A stretch of DNA of 64,000 bases, taken from positions 186,001 to 250,000 of the forward strand of contig NZ_PHSU01000004.1 of the NCBI RefSeq assembly GCF_002814235.1. The letters are read 5' to 3'. Shown one piece after another: positions 34,326 through 44,090 of this stretch; within the stretch, counting starts at the first letter, position 1; the number at the start of each line of letters is the position of its first letter. Origin of the DNA: Pseudomonas sp. QS1027. Lineage in GTDB: Bacteria > Pseudomonadota > Gammaproteobacteria > Pseudomonadales > Pseudomonadaceae. A model generated the notes under the pieces. That model saw nothing but the letters and a program-made list of their open reading frames with translations. It made no database searches and was not told where the DNA came from. A program made the position numbers and the translations under genes.

Positions 34326-34451
34326 GTCAGCGCAAGGTGGCACTCAGGTTCAAAAAAGTTCAGAAACTGATACGCACGGTCAAGTGCTTCCCGCAAGATC
34401 TGGCAAAATGCTATCAAATAACGCAGAAAATAAAAAACTGCCAGTCAGATC

Positions 34452-34643
34452 GTGATTCAGGAGGACGTGCTGTTGCGCATGGTTTATCCCGAAAATCGCA
34501 ACGACCCTTTCATTACATTCGGGAAAACTTCACATGGACTCGTTCAAATTCCAACCGTCATGTACACCAGGCCGCTTGACGATCCTGGCCATCGCCATTG
34601 CGTCGGCGTTGACCGCAGGTCAGGTCAGTGCCGCAGGCCCTAG
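34452..34643 (+). other. Conserved short leader frame upstream of autotransporter 1
   Basis: The frame reads (M)IQEDVLLRMVYPENRNDPFI and onward, behind a perfect AGGAGG, and overlaps the autotransporter start in another frame. Unit 2 has the matching frame at 38654. It could be a leader peptide or merely conserved leader DNA. Confidence 0.25.
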
Positions 34644-37368
34644 CTATGGTGATAACAACAGCGGCACGATCCCTACACTGGATAACCCCCAGGGAAACAC
34701 CTTGCAGGGCAGCGTTGCCGGGATTCTCAACTCTGGCAGTATCGGGACGTTGAGCAGCAGTGGCACCATCATTGGCGTCATTGGGGTTCACAACACCGGC
34801 ACCATCACCTCATTGAACAATCAGACTGGCGGCAGTATCAACGGTAACGGCACGGGCATTGTCAACAACAACGGCGCCAGCATCGGGACACTGAGCAACA
34901 GCGGTGCCATCGGCGTCATCAGCGGCGGCTACATCGGCATTCACAACAATGGCACCATTACCTCGTTGAGCAACACCACGGGAGGCACCATCAGCGGCGG
35001 CGGCCCCGGCATTTTCAACGACAGCTTGGGCAGCATCGAGACGCTGAGCAACAGCGGCACCATCAACGGTATTCAAAACACCGGCAGTATTACCTCGCTG
35101 AACAATAACGTTGGCGGCACCATCAGTGGCAGCACTGGTATTTACAACACCGGTACTATCACCTCGCTGAACAATCAGACTGGTAGCAGTATCAACAGTA
35201 ACGGCACGGGTATTTACAACGGCAGCAGCTCCAGCATCGGGACACTGAGCAACAGCGGCGCCATCAGCGGCGGCAGCGTCGGGATTGGCAACTCCGGCAC
35301 CATCACCTCGCTGAACAATGACACAGGCGGCACCATCAGTGGCGGTAACACCGGGATTAGCAACTCCGGCAGCATCGGGACACTGATCAATCGCGGCACC
35401 ATCAGCGGCGCTAGCTCGGCTGGTATAAACAACTCCGGCAGCATCGGCACGCTGAGCAATAGCGGTACCATCAGTGGCGTCACGAGCATTTACAACACCG
35501 GCAGCATCGGGACGCTGAGCAACAGTGGCCTCATCACGGGTAATGCATTCGCCCTTTTTAACAATCCCGGCGCGACCCTGAGCACTATCACCAACTCCGG
35601 AACCATTGCCGGCAATATCGAGAATCGTGCTTCTCAGAACCTGACGATCAATGGCGGCACCGGCTCGGTGTTCGGCATCCTGACCGGCGCAGGCGCTGGT
35701 AGTGTGAGCGCCAGCAACATCGGTCAGATCACCAATAGTTTCTCGAACCTGGTATTCGGCTCTGGCAACCTGTTGCTCAATGACAACATCAACGTTTCGG
35801 GTGACCCTGTCCATACGGTGTCCAACCTGGCGGCCACGCTGCAGGTCAATAACACGATCCATATCAACGGCAATTACACCCAGGGCAGCGGCGCCAGCCT
35901 GATCCTCGGCGTGGCCAACAATGCCGTGACCACCGGTAATATCAACACCGACTCAGGCTACGGGCGCCTGGTGGTGTCCGGCAGTGCGAACGTCGCTTCG
36001 GGCTCCACGATCGGTCTGCAGAAGCTGGGCAGCTATGGTTTTGCCCAAGGCCAACGCTACGTGGTGATTCAAGCCAATGCCGAGGGGACGAACTACAACG
36101 CCGACACCCTTCACTACAGCGTTGCGGGTTACAACGCGGCGGGAACCAGCGTGGCCGATGGCTCCAATAGCGACTTGCTGGTGACGCTGGGGACGGCGGC
36201 GGCAGGGGCTACGCCGATCAATCAGGCCACCAGCACCAACAGCAACGCCAGCCTGGCCGGGCTGTTCCATTACGACGGTCTGAATGCCGGCTTGATGAAC
36301 CTGTTCAACGCCTCGGCGGCCCTCGACTCTTCGGCCGCCGGCAACCACGCCGGAGCGCAGTTGAGCCCGACCGCGAACGCCAGTGCCGCCACCCAGGCGT
36401 CTACCGCCTCCACCGTGCAAGTCCTCAATGTCGCCGCAGCACACCTCGATGGGTTGCGCACCGCACAGAACGACAGCACCGGCAGCGGTGTGGCCACCGG
36501 TGAAAGCGCCCGTAACACCGGGCTCTGGGGCCAGGCCTTCGGCGGCAGTTCTCACCTGGATGAGCGCGACGATATCGCCGGTTACCACGCCCGCTACAGC
36601 GGCTTCCTGCTGGGCGCCGATGCCGCACTCAACGACAGCTGGCGTGCCGGCGGCCTGTTCAGCTACACCAAGACCACGGTGAACAACGACGGCGACAACA
36701 CCGGAAGTTCCGCCGACGTGAAGTCCTATGGCCTGTTCGGTTATGCCAGTTACCAGGCTAATCCGTGGTACCTGGACCTGTCGCTCGGTGCCGTTCAGCA
36801 CCAATACGACACCCAGCGTGAAGTCGACTTCAGCGGCTTTAACGGTTCGGCCAAAGGTCAGCACGACGGCATGCAGTACATCGCTTCCGCGGTGGCCGGT
36901 TACCCGATTGACCTCGGCCCGGGGCTGGCCCACACCATCCTCACACCGATTGCCGGTTTGACCTACAGCACCTTGCGCCAGGACAGCTACACCGAGAGCG
37001 GAGGCAATGGCGCGGCGCTGCACCTGGACTCCAGCAACAGCACTTCGCTCAAGAGCGACCTGGGCGCCAAGCTGGAGCGTTCCTTCGCCACCTCCTACGG
37101 CAGCGTAGTGCCTTCGGCGCAACTGACCTGGCGGCATGAGTACCACGACAACGGTCTGCAATCGGTTGCCAACTTCGCCGCCGATACCTCGGGTGCCACC
37201 AGCTTCAGCAGTCCGGGCGCGAAAGCGATTGCCGACACCGGCGTGCTGGCGTTGGGCGTGACCCTGCTGCGCAGCGAAAACCTCAGTGTGGGAGCGAAGT
37301 ACACCCTGGAAGCGGCGAACGGTTACACCGCCAATACCGGTGATGTGCAGGTGCGCTGGCAGTTCTGA
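34534..37368 (+). CDS. Autotransporter (type V secretion) with Asn/Gly/Ser/Thr repeat passenger, copy 1
   Basis: A 944-residue outer-membrane protein. The N-terminal signal peptide (about residues 1-33, ending GQVSA) is followed by a passenger of about 330 residues of loose repeats of the type IGTLSNSGTISGG and ITSLNNxTGGTISGG, typical of a beta-helix. A middle region runs from about 370 to 660, and the C-terminal autotransporter barrel (about 660-944, from NTGLWGQAFGGSSH) ends in the terminal phenylalanine ...VRWQF recognised by the BAM machinery. No cysteine is expected in the passenger repeats, and no protease or lipase motif was seen. A role in adhesion or aggregation is likely. It faces the AraC relic and is duplicated at 38736. 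Confidence 0.9.
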   Translation: MDSFKFQPSCTPGRLTILAIAIASALTAGQVSAAGPSYGDNNSGTIPTLDNPQGNTLQGSVAGILNSGSIGTLSSSGTIIGVIGVHNTGTITSLNNQTGGSINGNGTGIVNNNGASIGTLSNSGAIGVISGGYIGIHNNGTITSLSNTTGGTISGGGPGIFNDSLGSIETLSNSGTINGIQNTGSITSLNNNVGGTISGSTGIYNTGTITSLNNQTGSSINSNGTGIYNGSSSSIGTLSNSGAISGGSVGIGNSGTITSLNNDTGGTISGGNTGISNSGSIGTLINRGTISGASSAGINNSGSIGTLSNSGTISGVTSIYNTGSIGTLSNSGLITGNAFALFNNPGATLSTITNSGTIAGNIENRASQNLTINGGTGSVFGILTGAGAGSVSASNIGQITNSFSNLVFGSGNLLLNDNINVSGDPVHTVSNLAATLQVNNTIHINGNYTQGSGASLILGVANNAVTTGNINTDSGYGRLVVSGSANVASGSTIGLQKLGSYGFAQGQRYVVIQANAEGTNYNADTLHYSVAGYNAAGTSVADGSNSDLLVTLGTAAAGATPINQATSTNSNASLAGLFHYDGLNAGLMNLFNASAALDSSAAGNHAGAQLSPTANASAATQASTASTVQVLNVAAAHLDGLRTAQNDSTGSGVATGESARNTGLWGQAFGGSSHLDERDDIAGYHARYSGFLLGADAALNDSWRAGGLFSYTKTTVNNDGDNTGSSADVKSYGLFGYASYQANPWYLDLSLGAVQHQYDTQREVDFSGFNGSAKGQHDGMQYIASAVAGYPIDLGPGLAHTILTPIAGLTYSTLRQDSYTESGGNGAALHLDSSNSTSLKSDLGAKLERSFATSYGSVVPSAQLTWRHEYHDNGLQSVANFAADTSGATSFSSPGAKAIADTGVLALGVTLLRSENLSVGAKYTLEAANGYTANTGDVQVRWQF

Positions 37369-37394
37369 CCGGTTAGATTCAACTGACCTGATAA

Positions 37395-37429
37395 CGCCCA
37401 TTGTTCAGTCATGAACAATGGGCGTTTTT
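37395..37429 (+). terminator. Strong intrinsic terminator after autotransporter 1
   Basis: Perfect 13-base stem CGCCCATTGTTCA / TGAACAATGGGCG (37395-37407, 37412-37424) with a four-base loop, followed by TTTTTC. Confidence 0.9.
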
Positions 37430-37466
37430 CTTTCTCATCGCCATATCACCGTGTCCTGACGTGTGG

Positions 37467-38525
37467 TCATGGAGTATTGAGCAGGTGCTGCGAGGCGATG
37501 AATCGCAGATCTTTTGGTGCCATTTCGTAGGTCCGACGAAAGGCTCGGCTAAAGTCCGAAGCGCTTTTGAAACCCAGCCCATAAGCGATATCCAGCACCG
37601 GCAGGTTCGGGGATTTGACCAGTTCATCAGCGGCCTCGCGCAGCCGGCGATTGCGAATATAGGCGCCGAGCCCCCCCTCATGCTCGAACAGGCGATAGAG
37701 CGTAAGACGGGGTAATTGCAGAGCGTCCAACAAGCTTTCGGGGGACAGTGAGGTTTGATGGAGGTTGGCCTGAATATAACGTCGGGCTTTGTCGAACATG
37801 GCCGCGCGTACCGCAGCACGTGCGTTGCCGCTGAGTTTGGTCTGTTTGCCAAGCGCGGCGAGCAGCAGTTGCACACTCACATTGAAGGCGCTGTCCGCTT
37901 CATGTGCATTCAGCCCGGGAAGGTTCCTGGAAAACGCCAGCACCTGCTCAATGAACAATTGCATCAGGGGAGAGGCGTTTTCAAACACTCTGCCGTGGAT
38001 AGCTTCTGCATGGGGAAAGGCTGCGTCCACCACTGGCCGGGGTACGAAAAATGTCAGCACCTGGCAAGCGCTACGTTGCATGCGTATCGGCTGATTCAGA
38101 TCGGTGGCGAAAATACTGGCGGTCGAATGCCCTCGACGGAGTGACAGACCGCCACTCCCAACGGACTCGATCCCGCCCGCCATGAATACCTGAAAGACAT
38201 AATCGCGCTGGGTATCGGTGGAGATACGTGCCACTGAACGATTGAGCGCCATGGCGTCGCTGAGGCAAACGGTGAAGCGTCCAGTGCCAAGATCGTATCG
38301 GTCGATGACCCCATGGAAAGGGGCTTCGACTTGCGTCAATAAAGGCATTACATCGATGACATGACCGACCCGCTCCCGCCAGGCCAGCAACTGCCGAGGT
38401 ACTGATTCAGCGCTGACGTTGAAGTGATTGTGCTTGAGTTCGAGAGCGGACAATGGACCACCATAAGACTTTTTGATTGTGGCGCTTGCATCCAATCGTT
38501 TCCGCCAAGACGCCAGTCGCCACAC
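37467..38525 (-). CDS. AraC-family transcriptional regulator (copy 2, intact)
   Basis: A 352-residue protein. The N-terminal AraC-binding-like domain covers about 20-220 (ESVPRQLLAWRERVGHVIDV...RDYVFQVFMAGG), and the C-terminal AraC DNA-binding domain about 245-345 has both helix-turn-helices (SPESLLDALQLPRLTLYRLF and VLDIAYGLGFKSASDFSRAFRR). The first codon is GTG; no ATG lies near the start, so the exact start is uncertain. It is divergent from autotransporter 2 and is its probable regulator, and through the shared leader may also act on autotransporter 1. Confidence 0.88.
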   Translation of the reverse strand: MWRLASWRKRLDASATIKKSYGGPLSALELKHNHFNVSAESVPRQLLAWRERVGHVIDVMPLLTQVEAPFHGVIDRYDLGTGRFTVCLSDAMALNRSVARISTDTQRDYVFQVFMAGGIESVGSGGLSLRRGHSTASIFATDLNQPIRMQRSACQVLTFFVPRPVVDAAFPHAEAIHGRVFENASPLMQLFIEQVLAFSRNLPGLNAHEADSAFNVSVQLLLAALGKQTKLSGNARAAVRAAMFDKARRYIQANLHQTSLSPESLLDALQLPRLTLYRLFEHEGGLGAYIRNRRLREAADELVKSPNLPVLDIAYGLGFKSASDFSRAFRRTYEMAPKDLRFIASQHLLNTP

Positions 38526-38653
38526 GTTAGCGCAATGCGGTGCTCAGGTTCAAAAAAAGTTCAAAAACTGATACGCACGGTCAAGTGCTTTTCGGGAAGT
38601 CTGGCAAAATGCCACCCAAAAAACCTGGAGCCTAAAAAGCTGCCAATCAGGTC

Positions 38654-38857
38654 GTGGTTCAGGAGGACGTGCTGCTGCGCATGGTCAATCCCGAAAATCA
38701 CAACGACCCTTTCATTACCGTTGGGGAAACACCGCATGCACTCGTCCAGACATCCATCATCACGTACACCAGGCCGATTGACGGTCCTGGCCATCGCCAT
38801 TGCTTCGGCGTTGGGCGCAGGCCAGGCCAGTGCCACCCCTGGCAATATTGGTCTTAA
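38654..38857 (+). other. Conserved short leader frame upstream of autotransporter 2
   Basis: It reads (M)VQEDVLLRMVNPENHNDPFI behind the same AGGAGG as in unit 1. Substitutions between the copies are a mix of silent and replacement changes, so coding is not proven. Confidence 0.25.
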
Positions 38858-41219
38858 CAACAGCACCCCGATCCCCTCGCTGAACAATCCGCTGGGGACC
38901 ACCATCAATGGCGGCGTTACCGGGATTGTCAACTCCTCCACTATCGGGACGCTGAGCAACAGCGGCACGGTCTCTGGCGGCAACGGTGGCATTTACAACA
39001 GCGGTACCGGTACCATCACTTCGCTGAGCAATGAGACTGGCGGTACTGTCACTGGCGGCAACACGGGTATCAGCAACGGCGGCACCATAGGGACGTTGAG
39101 CAACAGCGGCACCATTCACGGTGGTGGTTCCTCTGGCGTTTACAATTACGGCACCATCGGGACACTGAACAACAGCGGCATTATCTCCAGCGACTCCAAT
39201 GGTGTTGGCACCTTCGCAACCCTCACCTCGCTGAACAATGAGGCGGGTGGCACTATCTCTGGCGGGCTCGCGGGTATTTACAACGGCGCTACCCTCACTT
39301 CGCTGAACAATGAGACTGGCGGCACTATCTCTGGCGGCAATACGGGTATTTACAACGCCGGCAGCATCGGGACATTGAACAACAGCGGTATCGTCACGGG
39401 TAACCAATACGCCCTTTACAACATTTCAACGGGGACCCTGGGTACCGTTACCAACTCCGGCACCATCGCCGGCACGATCCGCAATGACGCGGTGCAAGAC
39501 CTGGCCATCAATGGCGGCACCGGCCCGGTGTTCGGCGTCCTGACCGGCGTCAGCGCGGGCATTGGCGCGGGAGACATCGGGCAGATCACCAACACCAACT
39601 CGAACCTGGTGTTCGGGCTTGGCAACCAGTTGCTCAATGATCATGTCAACGTCGGCACCCACACCGTCACCAATGACTCGACCGGCACGCTGCAGGTCAA
39701 CAATACGATCGATATCACCGGCAATTATAATCAGGGCGCCAATGCCAGCCTGATCCTCGGCGTGGCCGACAATGCCGTGACCACCGGTAATGTTGCCACC
39801 GACAGCGGTTACGGGCGCCTGGTGGTATCCGGTAGCGCGAACATCGCTTCGGGGTCCACGATTGGTCTGCAGAAGCTGGGCAGCTATGGCTTTGCCCAAG
39901 GCCAACGCTATGTGGTGATCCAGGCCAATGCCAGCGGGACGAACTACAACGCCGGCACCCTTCACTACAGCGTTGCGGGTTACAACGCGGCGGGTACCAG
40001 CGTGGCTGATGGCGCCAACAGTGACTTGCTGGTGACGCTGGGGACGTCGACGTCAGGGTCCACGCCGCTCAATCAGGCCACCAGCGCCAATGGCAGCGCC
40101 AGCCTCGCCGGGCTGTTCAACTACGGCGGTCTGAATGCCGGCCTGATGAACCTGTTCAACGCCGCCGCGGCCCTTGATTCTTCGGCCGCCGGCAACCACG
40201 CCGGGGCGCAGTTGAGCCCGACCGCGAACGCCAGTGCCGCCACCCAGGCGTCTACCGCGTCTACCGTGCAAGTCCTCAATGTCGCCGCGGCGCACCTCGA
40301 TGGGTTGCGCACCGCACAGAACGACAGCACCGGCAGCGGTGTGGCCACCGGTGAAAGCGCCCGTAACACCGGGCTCTGGGGCCAGGCCTTCGGCGGCAGT
40401 TCTCACCTGGATGAGCGCGACGATATCGCCGGTTACCACGCCCGCTACAGCGGCTTCCTGCTGGGCGCCGATGCCGCACTCAACGACAGCTGGCGTGCCG
40501 GCGGCCTGTTCAGCTACACCAAGACCACGGTCAACAACGACGGTGACAACGCCGGCAGTTCCGCCGACGTGAAGTCCTATGGCCTGTTCGGTTATGCCAG
40601 TTACCAGGCTAATCCGTGGTACCTGGACCTCTCGCTCGGTGCCATCCAGCATCAATACGACACCCAGCGTGAAATCAACTTCAGCGGTTTCAACGGCGCG
40701 GCCAAAGGTCAGCACGACGGCATGCAGTACATCGCTTCCGCGGTGGCCGGTTACCCGATCGACCTCGGCCCGGAGCTCGCCCACACCATCCTCACGCCGA
40801 TTGCCGGCCTGACCTACAGCACCTTGCGCCAGGACAGCTACACCGAGAGTGGCGGCAATGGCGCGGCGCTGCACCTGGACTCCAGCAACAGCACTTCGCT
40901 CAAGAGCGACCTGGGCGCCAAGCTGGAACGCTCCTTTGCCACGTCCTACGGCAGCGTAGTGCCTTCGGTGCAACTGACCTGGCGGCATGAGTACCACGAC
41001 AACGGTCTGCAATCGGTTGCCAACTTTGCCGCCGATACCTCAGGCGCCACCAGCTTCAGCAGTCCGGGCGCGAAAGCGATTGCCGACACCGGCGTGCTGG
41101 CGTTGGGCGTGACCCTGCTGCACAGTGAAAACTTCAGCGTGGGGGCGAAATACACCCTGGAAGCGGCGAACGGTTATACCGCCAATACCGGTGACGTGCA
41201 GGCGCGCTGGAACTTCTGA
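38736..41219 (+). CDS. Autotransporter with Asn/Gly/Ser/Thr repeat passenger, copy 2
   Basis: An 827-residue protein from ATG 38736, aligned with the start of copy 1 and preceded by GGGGA; the frame opens much earlier (38424) but through the divergent regulator's 5' end. Signal peptide ends near GQASA. The repeat passenger (about residues 35-215) is roughly 110 residues shorter than in copy 1 and only loosely similar. From the segment YGRLVVSGSANIASGSTIGL onward the two proteins are almost the same, and the barrel ends in ...ARWNF. Conserved barrels with different passengers suggest that surface variation is selected or that the barrels are homogenised by recombination. Confidence 0.9.
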   Translation: MHSSRHPSSRTPGRLTVLAIAIASALGAGQASATPGNIGLNNSTPIPSLNNPLGTTINGGVTGIVNSSTIGTLSNSGTVSGGNGGIYNSGTGTITSLSNETGGTVTGGNTGISNGGTIGTLSNSGTIHGGGSSGVYNYGTIGTLNNSGIISSDSNGVGTFATLTSLNNEAGGTISGGLAGIYNGATLTSLNNETGGTISGGNTGIYNAGSIGTLNNSGIVTGNQYALYNISTGTLGTVTNSGTIAGTIRNDAVQDLAINGGTGPVFGVLTGVSAGIGAGDIGQITNTNSNLVFGLGNQLLNDHVNVGTHTVTNDSTGTLQVNNTIDITGNYNQGANASLILGVADNAVTTGNVATDSGYGRLVVSGSANIASGSTIGLQKLGSYGFAQGQRYVVIQANASGTNYNAGTLHYSVAGYNAAGTSVADGANSDLLVTLGTSTSGSTPLNQATSANGSASLAGLFNYGGLNAGLMNLFNAAAALDSSAAGNHAGAQLSPTANASAATQASTASTVQVLNVAAAHLDGLRTAQNDSTGSGVATGESARNTGLWGQAFGGSSHLDERDDIAGYHARYSGFLLGADAALNDSWRAGGLFSYTKTTVNNDGDNAGSSADVKSYGLFGYASYQANPWYLDLSLGAIQHQYDTQREINFSGFNGAAKGQHDGMQYIASAVAGYPIDLGPELAHTILTPIAGLTYSTLRQDSYTESGGNGAALHLDSSNSTSLKSDLGAKLERSFATSYGSVVPSVQLTWRHEYHDNGLQSVANFAADTSGATSFSSPGAKAIADTGVLALGVTLLHSENFSVGAKYTLEAANGYTANTGDVQARWNF

Positions 41220-41242
41220 TCCGCTACATTGCGCTTGACCAC

Positions 41243-41280
41243 AAACGCCCGTTGTTCAGTGATGAACAATGGGCGTTTGT
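41243..41280 (+). terminator. Intrinsic terminator after autotransporter 2
   Basis: Stem AAACGCCCGTTGTTCA / TGAACAATGGGCGTTT (41243-41258, 41263-41278), the twin of the unit 1 terminator with one wobble pair. It also closes the convergent interval before xylH. Confidence 0.8.
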
Positions 41281-41364
41281 CTATCGGTCGGCAGCGGATG
41301 TGGACGAACCCCTTTGCACAGCAATCTCTACCCCCTGTTTGGAGGCCCTCGCTGCGCTGTCTGA

Positions 41365-42501
41365 TCAGCGTCGCCCGGTCCGGGTGCTCACATCCACCCA
41401 CACGGCCAGCACCAGGATGCTGCCTTTGACAATCATCTGCCAGTAGCTGTCGACGTCGAGCATGGACATGCCGTTGTCCAGGCTGGTGATGACCAGCGCG
41501 CCGAGGAGGGCGCCGTACACGGTGCCCGAGCCACCGCGCATGGAGGTGCCGCCGATGAAGCAGGCGGCGATGGCGTCGAGTTCGCCCATGTTCCCGGCCG
41601 AAGGTGAACCCGCCGCCAGGCGCGCGGTATTGACCACCCCGGCGAGGGCACACATCAGGCCCATGATGCCGAAGATCCACAGCTTGACGGCCTGCACGTT
41701 GATGCCGGACAGGCGCGTGGCTTCCATGTTGCTGCCCACCGAGTAGATGCGTCGTCCGAACACGGTCTGGCTGGTGATGTAGCTGAACACACCCAGCAGA
41801 ATCAGCAGAAGCAGCACCGGCACCGGGATCCCGTCGTAGCTGTTCAGGGTATAGACGAAGCCGGCCAGCACCGCGCCGATCAATACCACGCGCAAGACGT
41901 CACGCACCAATGAGTGTGCCGCGAGGCCATGGAGGGCGCGATTGCGGCGTTGTTTCCAGGTCAGGAAAAGTGTCAGGGCCAACAGCAGGATGCCGAGGCC
42001 GGCCCCTACCGTGTGTGGCAAATAACCCTGGCCGACGTAGACCAGCGACGGTGACACCGGGGCGATGGTGGTGCCGCCGGTAATCCCCAGCAGAATGCCG
42101 CGAAACGCCAGCATACCGCCCAGGCCCACGATGAAAGACGGGATGCGCAGGTAGGCGGTCATAAAGCCGTTTGCCAGGCCAATCATCCATCCGCACAGGG
42201 CGACAATGCCCAGATTCGCCAACAGCGGTACGTGATAGATCACGTCGAGAATCGCCGCCAGGCCACCCAGCAGGCCAAGCAATGAGCCCACCGACAAATC
42301 GATCTCGCCGCTGATGATCACCAGCACCATGCCGCAGGCGAGAATCCCGGTGATGGACATCTGCCGCAGCAGGTTGGAGAGGTTGCGCGGGGTCAGGAAA
42401 CCGCCGTCGGTTTGCCAACTGAAGAACAGCCAGATAATCGCTACGGCGATCACCAGCGCGAGCATTTTGTAGCGGGTGAAGAGTTGTTTGACCTGATTCA
42501 T
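41365..42501 (-). CDS. xylH: Xylose ABC transporter permease
   Basis: A 378-residue inner-membrane permease of the ribose/xylose (CUT2) family with about ten hydrophobic segments and the family stretches GEIDLSVGSLLGLLGGLAA and GELDAIAACFIGGTSMRGGSG. It forms the channel for XylF-delivered D-xylose. Its start codon follows the xylG stop immediately (42502-42504), and it is the last gene of xylAFGH. A xylulokinase gene (xylB) is not present in this operon. Confidence 0.93.
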   Translation of the reverse strand: MNQVKQLFTRYKMLALVIAVAIIWLFFSWQTDGGFLTPRNLSNLLRQMSITGILACGMVLVIISGEIDLSVGSLLGLLGGLAAILDVIYHVPLLANLGIVALCGWMIGLANGFMTAYLRIPSFIVGLGGMLAFRGILLGITGGTTIAPVSPSLVYVGQGYLPHTVGAGLGILLLALTLFLTWKQRRNRALHGLAAHSLVRDVLRVVLIGAVLAGFVYTLNSYDGIPVPVLLLLILLGVFSYITSQTVFGRRIYSVGSNMEATRLSGINVQAVKLWIFGIMGLMCALAGVVNTARLAAGSPSAGNMGELDAIAACFIGGTSMRGGSGTVYGALLGALVITSLDNGMSMLDVDSYWQMIVKGSILVLAVWVDVSTRTGRR

Positions 42502-44058
42502 CTAAGCGGTTTTCCGATCATTATTGTTATGGTCATCGGGAGGGCTGAGGGCGGCGGTGAGCAGCTGTTCCTGGGTGAGTTCGTGGTTGATGAAATCGCC
42601 GCGCAGCTGGCCTTCGCCGATCACCAGGACGCGGTCGGAAACACCCAGCACTTCGGCCAGTTCCGAGGACACCATGATGATCGACACGCCTTCGGCCGCC
42701 AGCGCCCCCATCAGCTTGTAGATCTCATACTTGGCACCGACATCCACCCCGCGGGTGGGCTCATCGAGAATCAGCACGCGGGGTTTGGTCAGGAGCATCT
42801 TCGCCAGCACGGCTTTTTGCTGATTGCCGCCGGAGAGGCTGGTGATCGGCAGGAACGGACTCGCGGTCTTGAGGTGCAGGCGCGAGATTTCCCTGTCGAT
42901 GCAGCCCAGTTCGGCTTCGGCGTCGATGCGGGTCATTTTCGAGTAGTTGCCCAGGACGGCCAGGGTGATGTTCTGGCCGACTCCCAGGTCAGGAATGATC
43001 CCCTGGCGCTTGCGGTCTTCAGGGACCATGCACAGGCCGGCGCGGATTGATTTGAGTGGCGTGCGTGTGTCGATCGGCCGGCCGTCCAGCCAGACTTCAG
43101 CTTGATAGCGGCCGGGGTAGGCGCCGAACAGCGCCGACACCAGTTCCGTGCGACCGGCGCCGACCAGCCCGGCGATGCCGAGGATTTCCCCGCGCTTGAG
43201 GACGAACGAGATATCGTCGACCCGTTTGCGCCTGGGGTTGTCGACGTCGTAGCAGGTGACGTGGCGTGCCTCGAAAATCACCTCGCCGATAGCATGGGGT
43301 TCGGTGGGGTAGAGCGTGCTCATTTCCCGTCCGACCATCTGGGTGATGATCTTCGGGATGTCCAGGTCCGCCATGGAGGTCGTGGCGATGTGCTTGCCAT
43401 CGCGGATCACCGAAATGGTGTCGCACACGGCGGCCACTTCATCCAGCTTGTGGGAGATATAGACGCACGCCACGCCCTTGGCCTTGAGGTCACGGATGAT
43501 ATCCAGCAGCACCTCGATTTCCGACCGGGTCAGGGCCGATGAAGGCTCATCGAGGATCAGCAGGCGCGCCTGCTTGTTCAGCGCCTTGGCGATTTCCACC
43601 AGTTGCTGATAACCACCGCCGTACTGTGAAACCGGTAGCGAGACATTCATGTCCGGCACCTTGAGCTCGCGCATCAGGGCTTCGGCACGGTGGATCATCG
43701 CCGGGTAGTTCATGCGCCCGCCGGGCAGCGTCAGCTCGTGCCCCATGAAGATGTTTTCGGCCACCGACAGGTCGGGGACCAGGGTCAGTTCCTGGTGAAT
43801 GATGACGATCCCGGCGGCTTCGGTGTCGCTGATGGATTGCGCCTTGAGCGGCTGCCCGTCCCAGAGGATTTCACCTTCCCAGGTGCCATGGGGATAGACC
43901 GCGGACAGGACTTTCATCAGCGTGGATTTGCCGGCGCCATTCTCGCCGCACAGACCCACGCATTCACCCGGCTTGACCTTGATATCGATGCCATTCAGGG
44001 CTTTGACACCGCCAAAGGTTTTGACGATGCCGTTCATTTGCAACAGGTAGTCGGACAT
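42502..44058 (-). CDS. xylG: Xylose ABC transporter ATP-binding protein
   Basis: A 518-residue protein from ATG 44058 ([22 protein letters not shown]); an upstream in-frame start at 44094 adds twelve codons that overlap the xylF stop and is less likely. It has two fused nucleotide-binding domains as in RbsA/XylG. The first has a standard Walker A (GENGAGKST, about 37-45) and Walker B ([12 protein letters not shown]). The second has the family's degenerate P-loop ([10 protein letters not shown]) but an intact signature LSGGNQQK and [11 protein letters not shown]. It powers xylose uptake with XylF and XylH. Confidence 0.93.
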   Translation of the reverse strand: MSDYLLQMNGIVKTFGGVKALNGIDIKVKPGECVGLCGENGAGKSTLMKVLSAVYPHGTWEGEILWDGQPLKAQSISDTEAAGIVIIHQELTLVPDLSVAENIFMGHELTLPGGRMNYPAMIHRAEALMRELKVPDMNVSLPVSQYGGGYQQLVEIAKALNKQARLLILDEPSSALTRSEIEVLLDIIRDLKAKGVACVYISHKLDEVAAVCDTISVIRDGKHIATTSMADLDIPKIITQMVGREMSTLYPTEPHAIGEVIFEARHVTCYDVDNPRRKRVDDISFVLKRGEILGIAGLVGAGRTELVSALFGAYPGRYQAEVWLDGRPIDTRTPLKSIRAGLCMVPEDRKRQGIIPDLGVGQNITLAVLGNYSKMTRIDAEAELGCIDREISRLHLKTASPFLPITSLSGGNQQKAVLAKMLLTKPRVLILDEPTRGVDVGAKYEIYKLMGALAAEGVSIIMVSSELAEVLGVSDRVLVIGEGQLRGDFINHELTQEQLLTAALSPPDDHNNNDRKTA

Positions 44059-44090
44059 GGCGAGGTGCTCACAGGGTACAGCTCGGTGGG

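Larger units (their letters stand above)
33966..37429. repeat. Tandem duplication, unit 1 (AraC relic, autotransporter, terminator)
   Basis: This unit and 37480-41283 share gene order, the divergent regulator/leader region, the autotransporter barrel sequence and the terminator hairpin. Unit 1 carries the deleted regulator copy. Confidence 0.85.
37480..41283. repeat. Tandem duplication, unit 2 (AraC gene, autotransporter, terminator)
   Basis: Second unit of the duplication described at 33966. Regulator intact; passenger shorter and diverged; barrel and promoter-proximal leader nearly identical to unit 1. Confidence 0.85.

Noticed and set aside
34741..35540. Repeat array in the autotransporter considered as CRISPR-like
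   Set aside because: The repeats are in-frame, degenerate codon-level repeats of a beta-helix passenger, without constant-length spacers.
35953..37401. Long minus-strand frames opposite the autotransporter genes
   Set aside because: They are antisense shadows of GC-rich, repeat-rich coding sequence, present in both copies because the sense genes are conserved.
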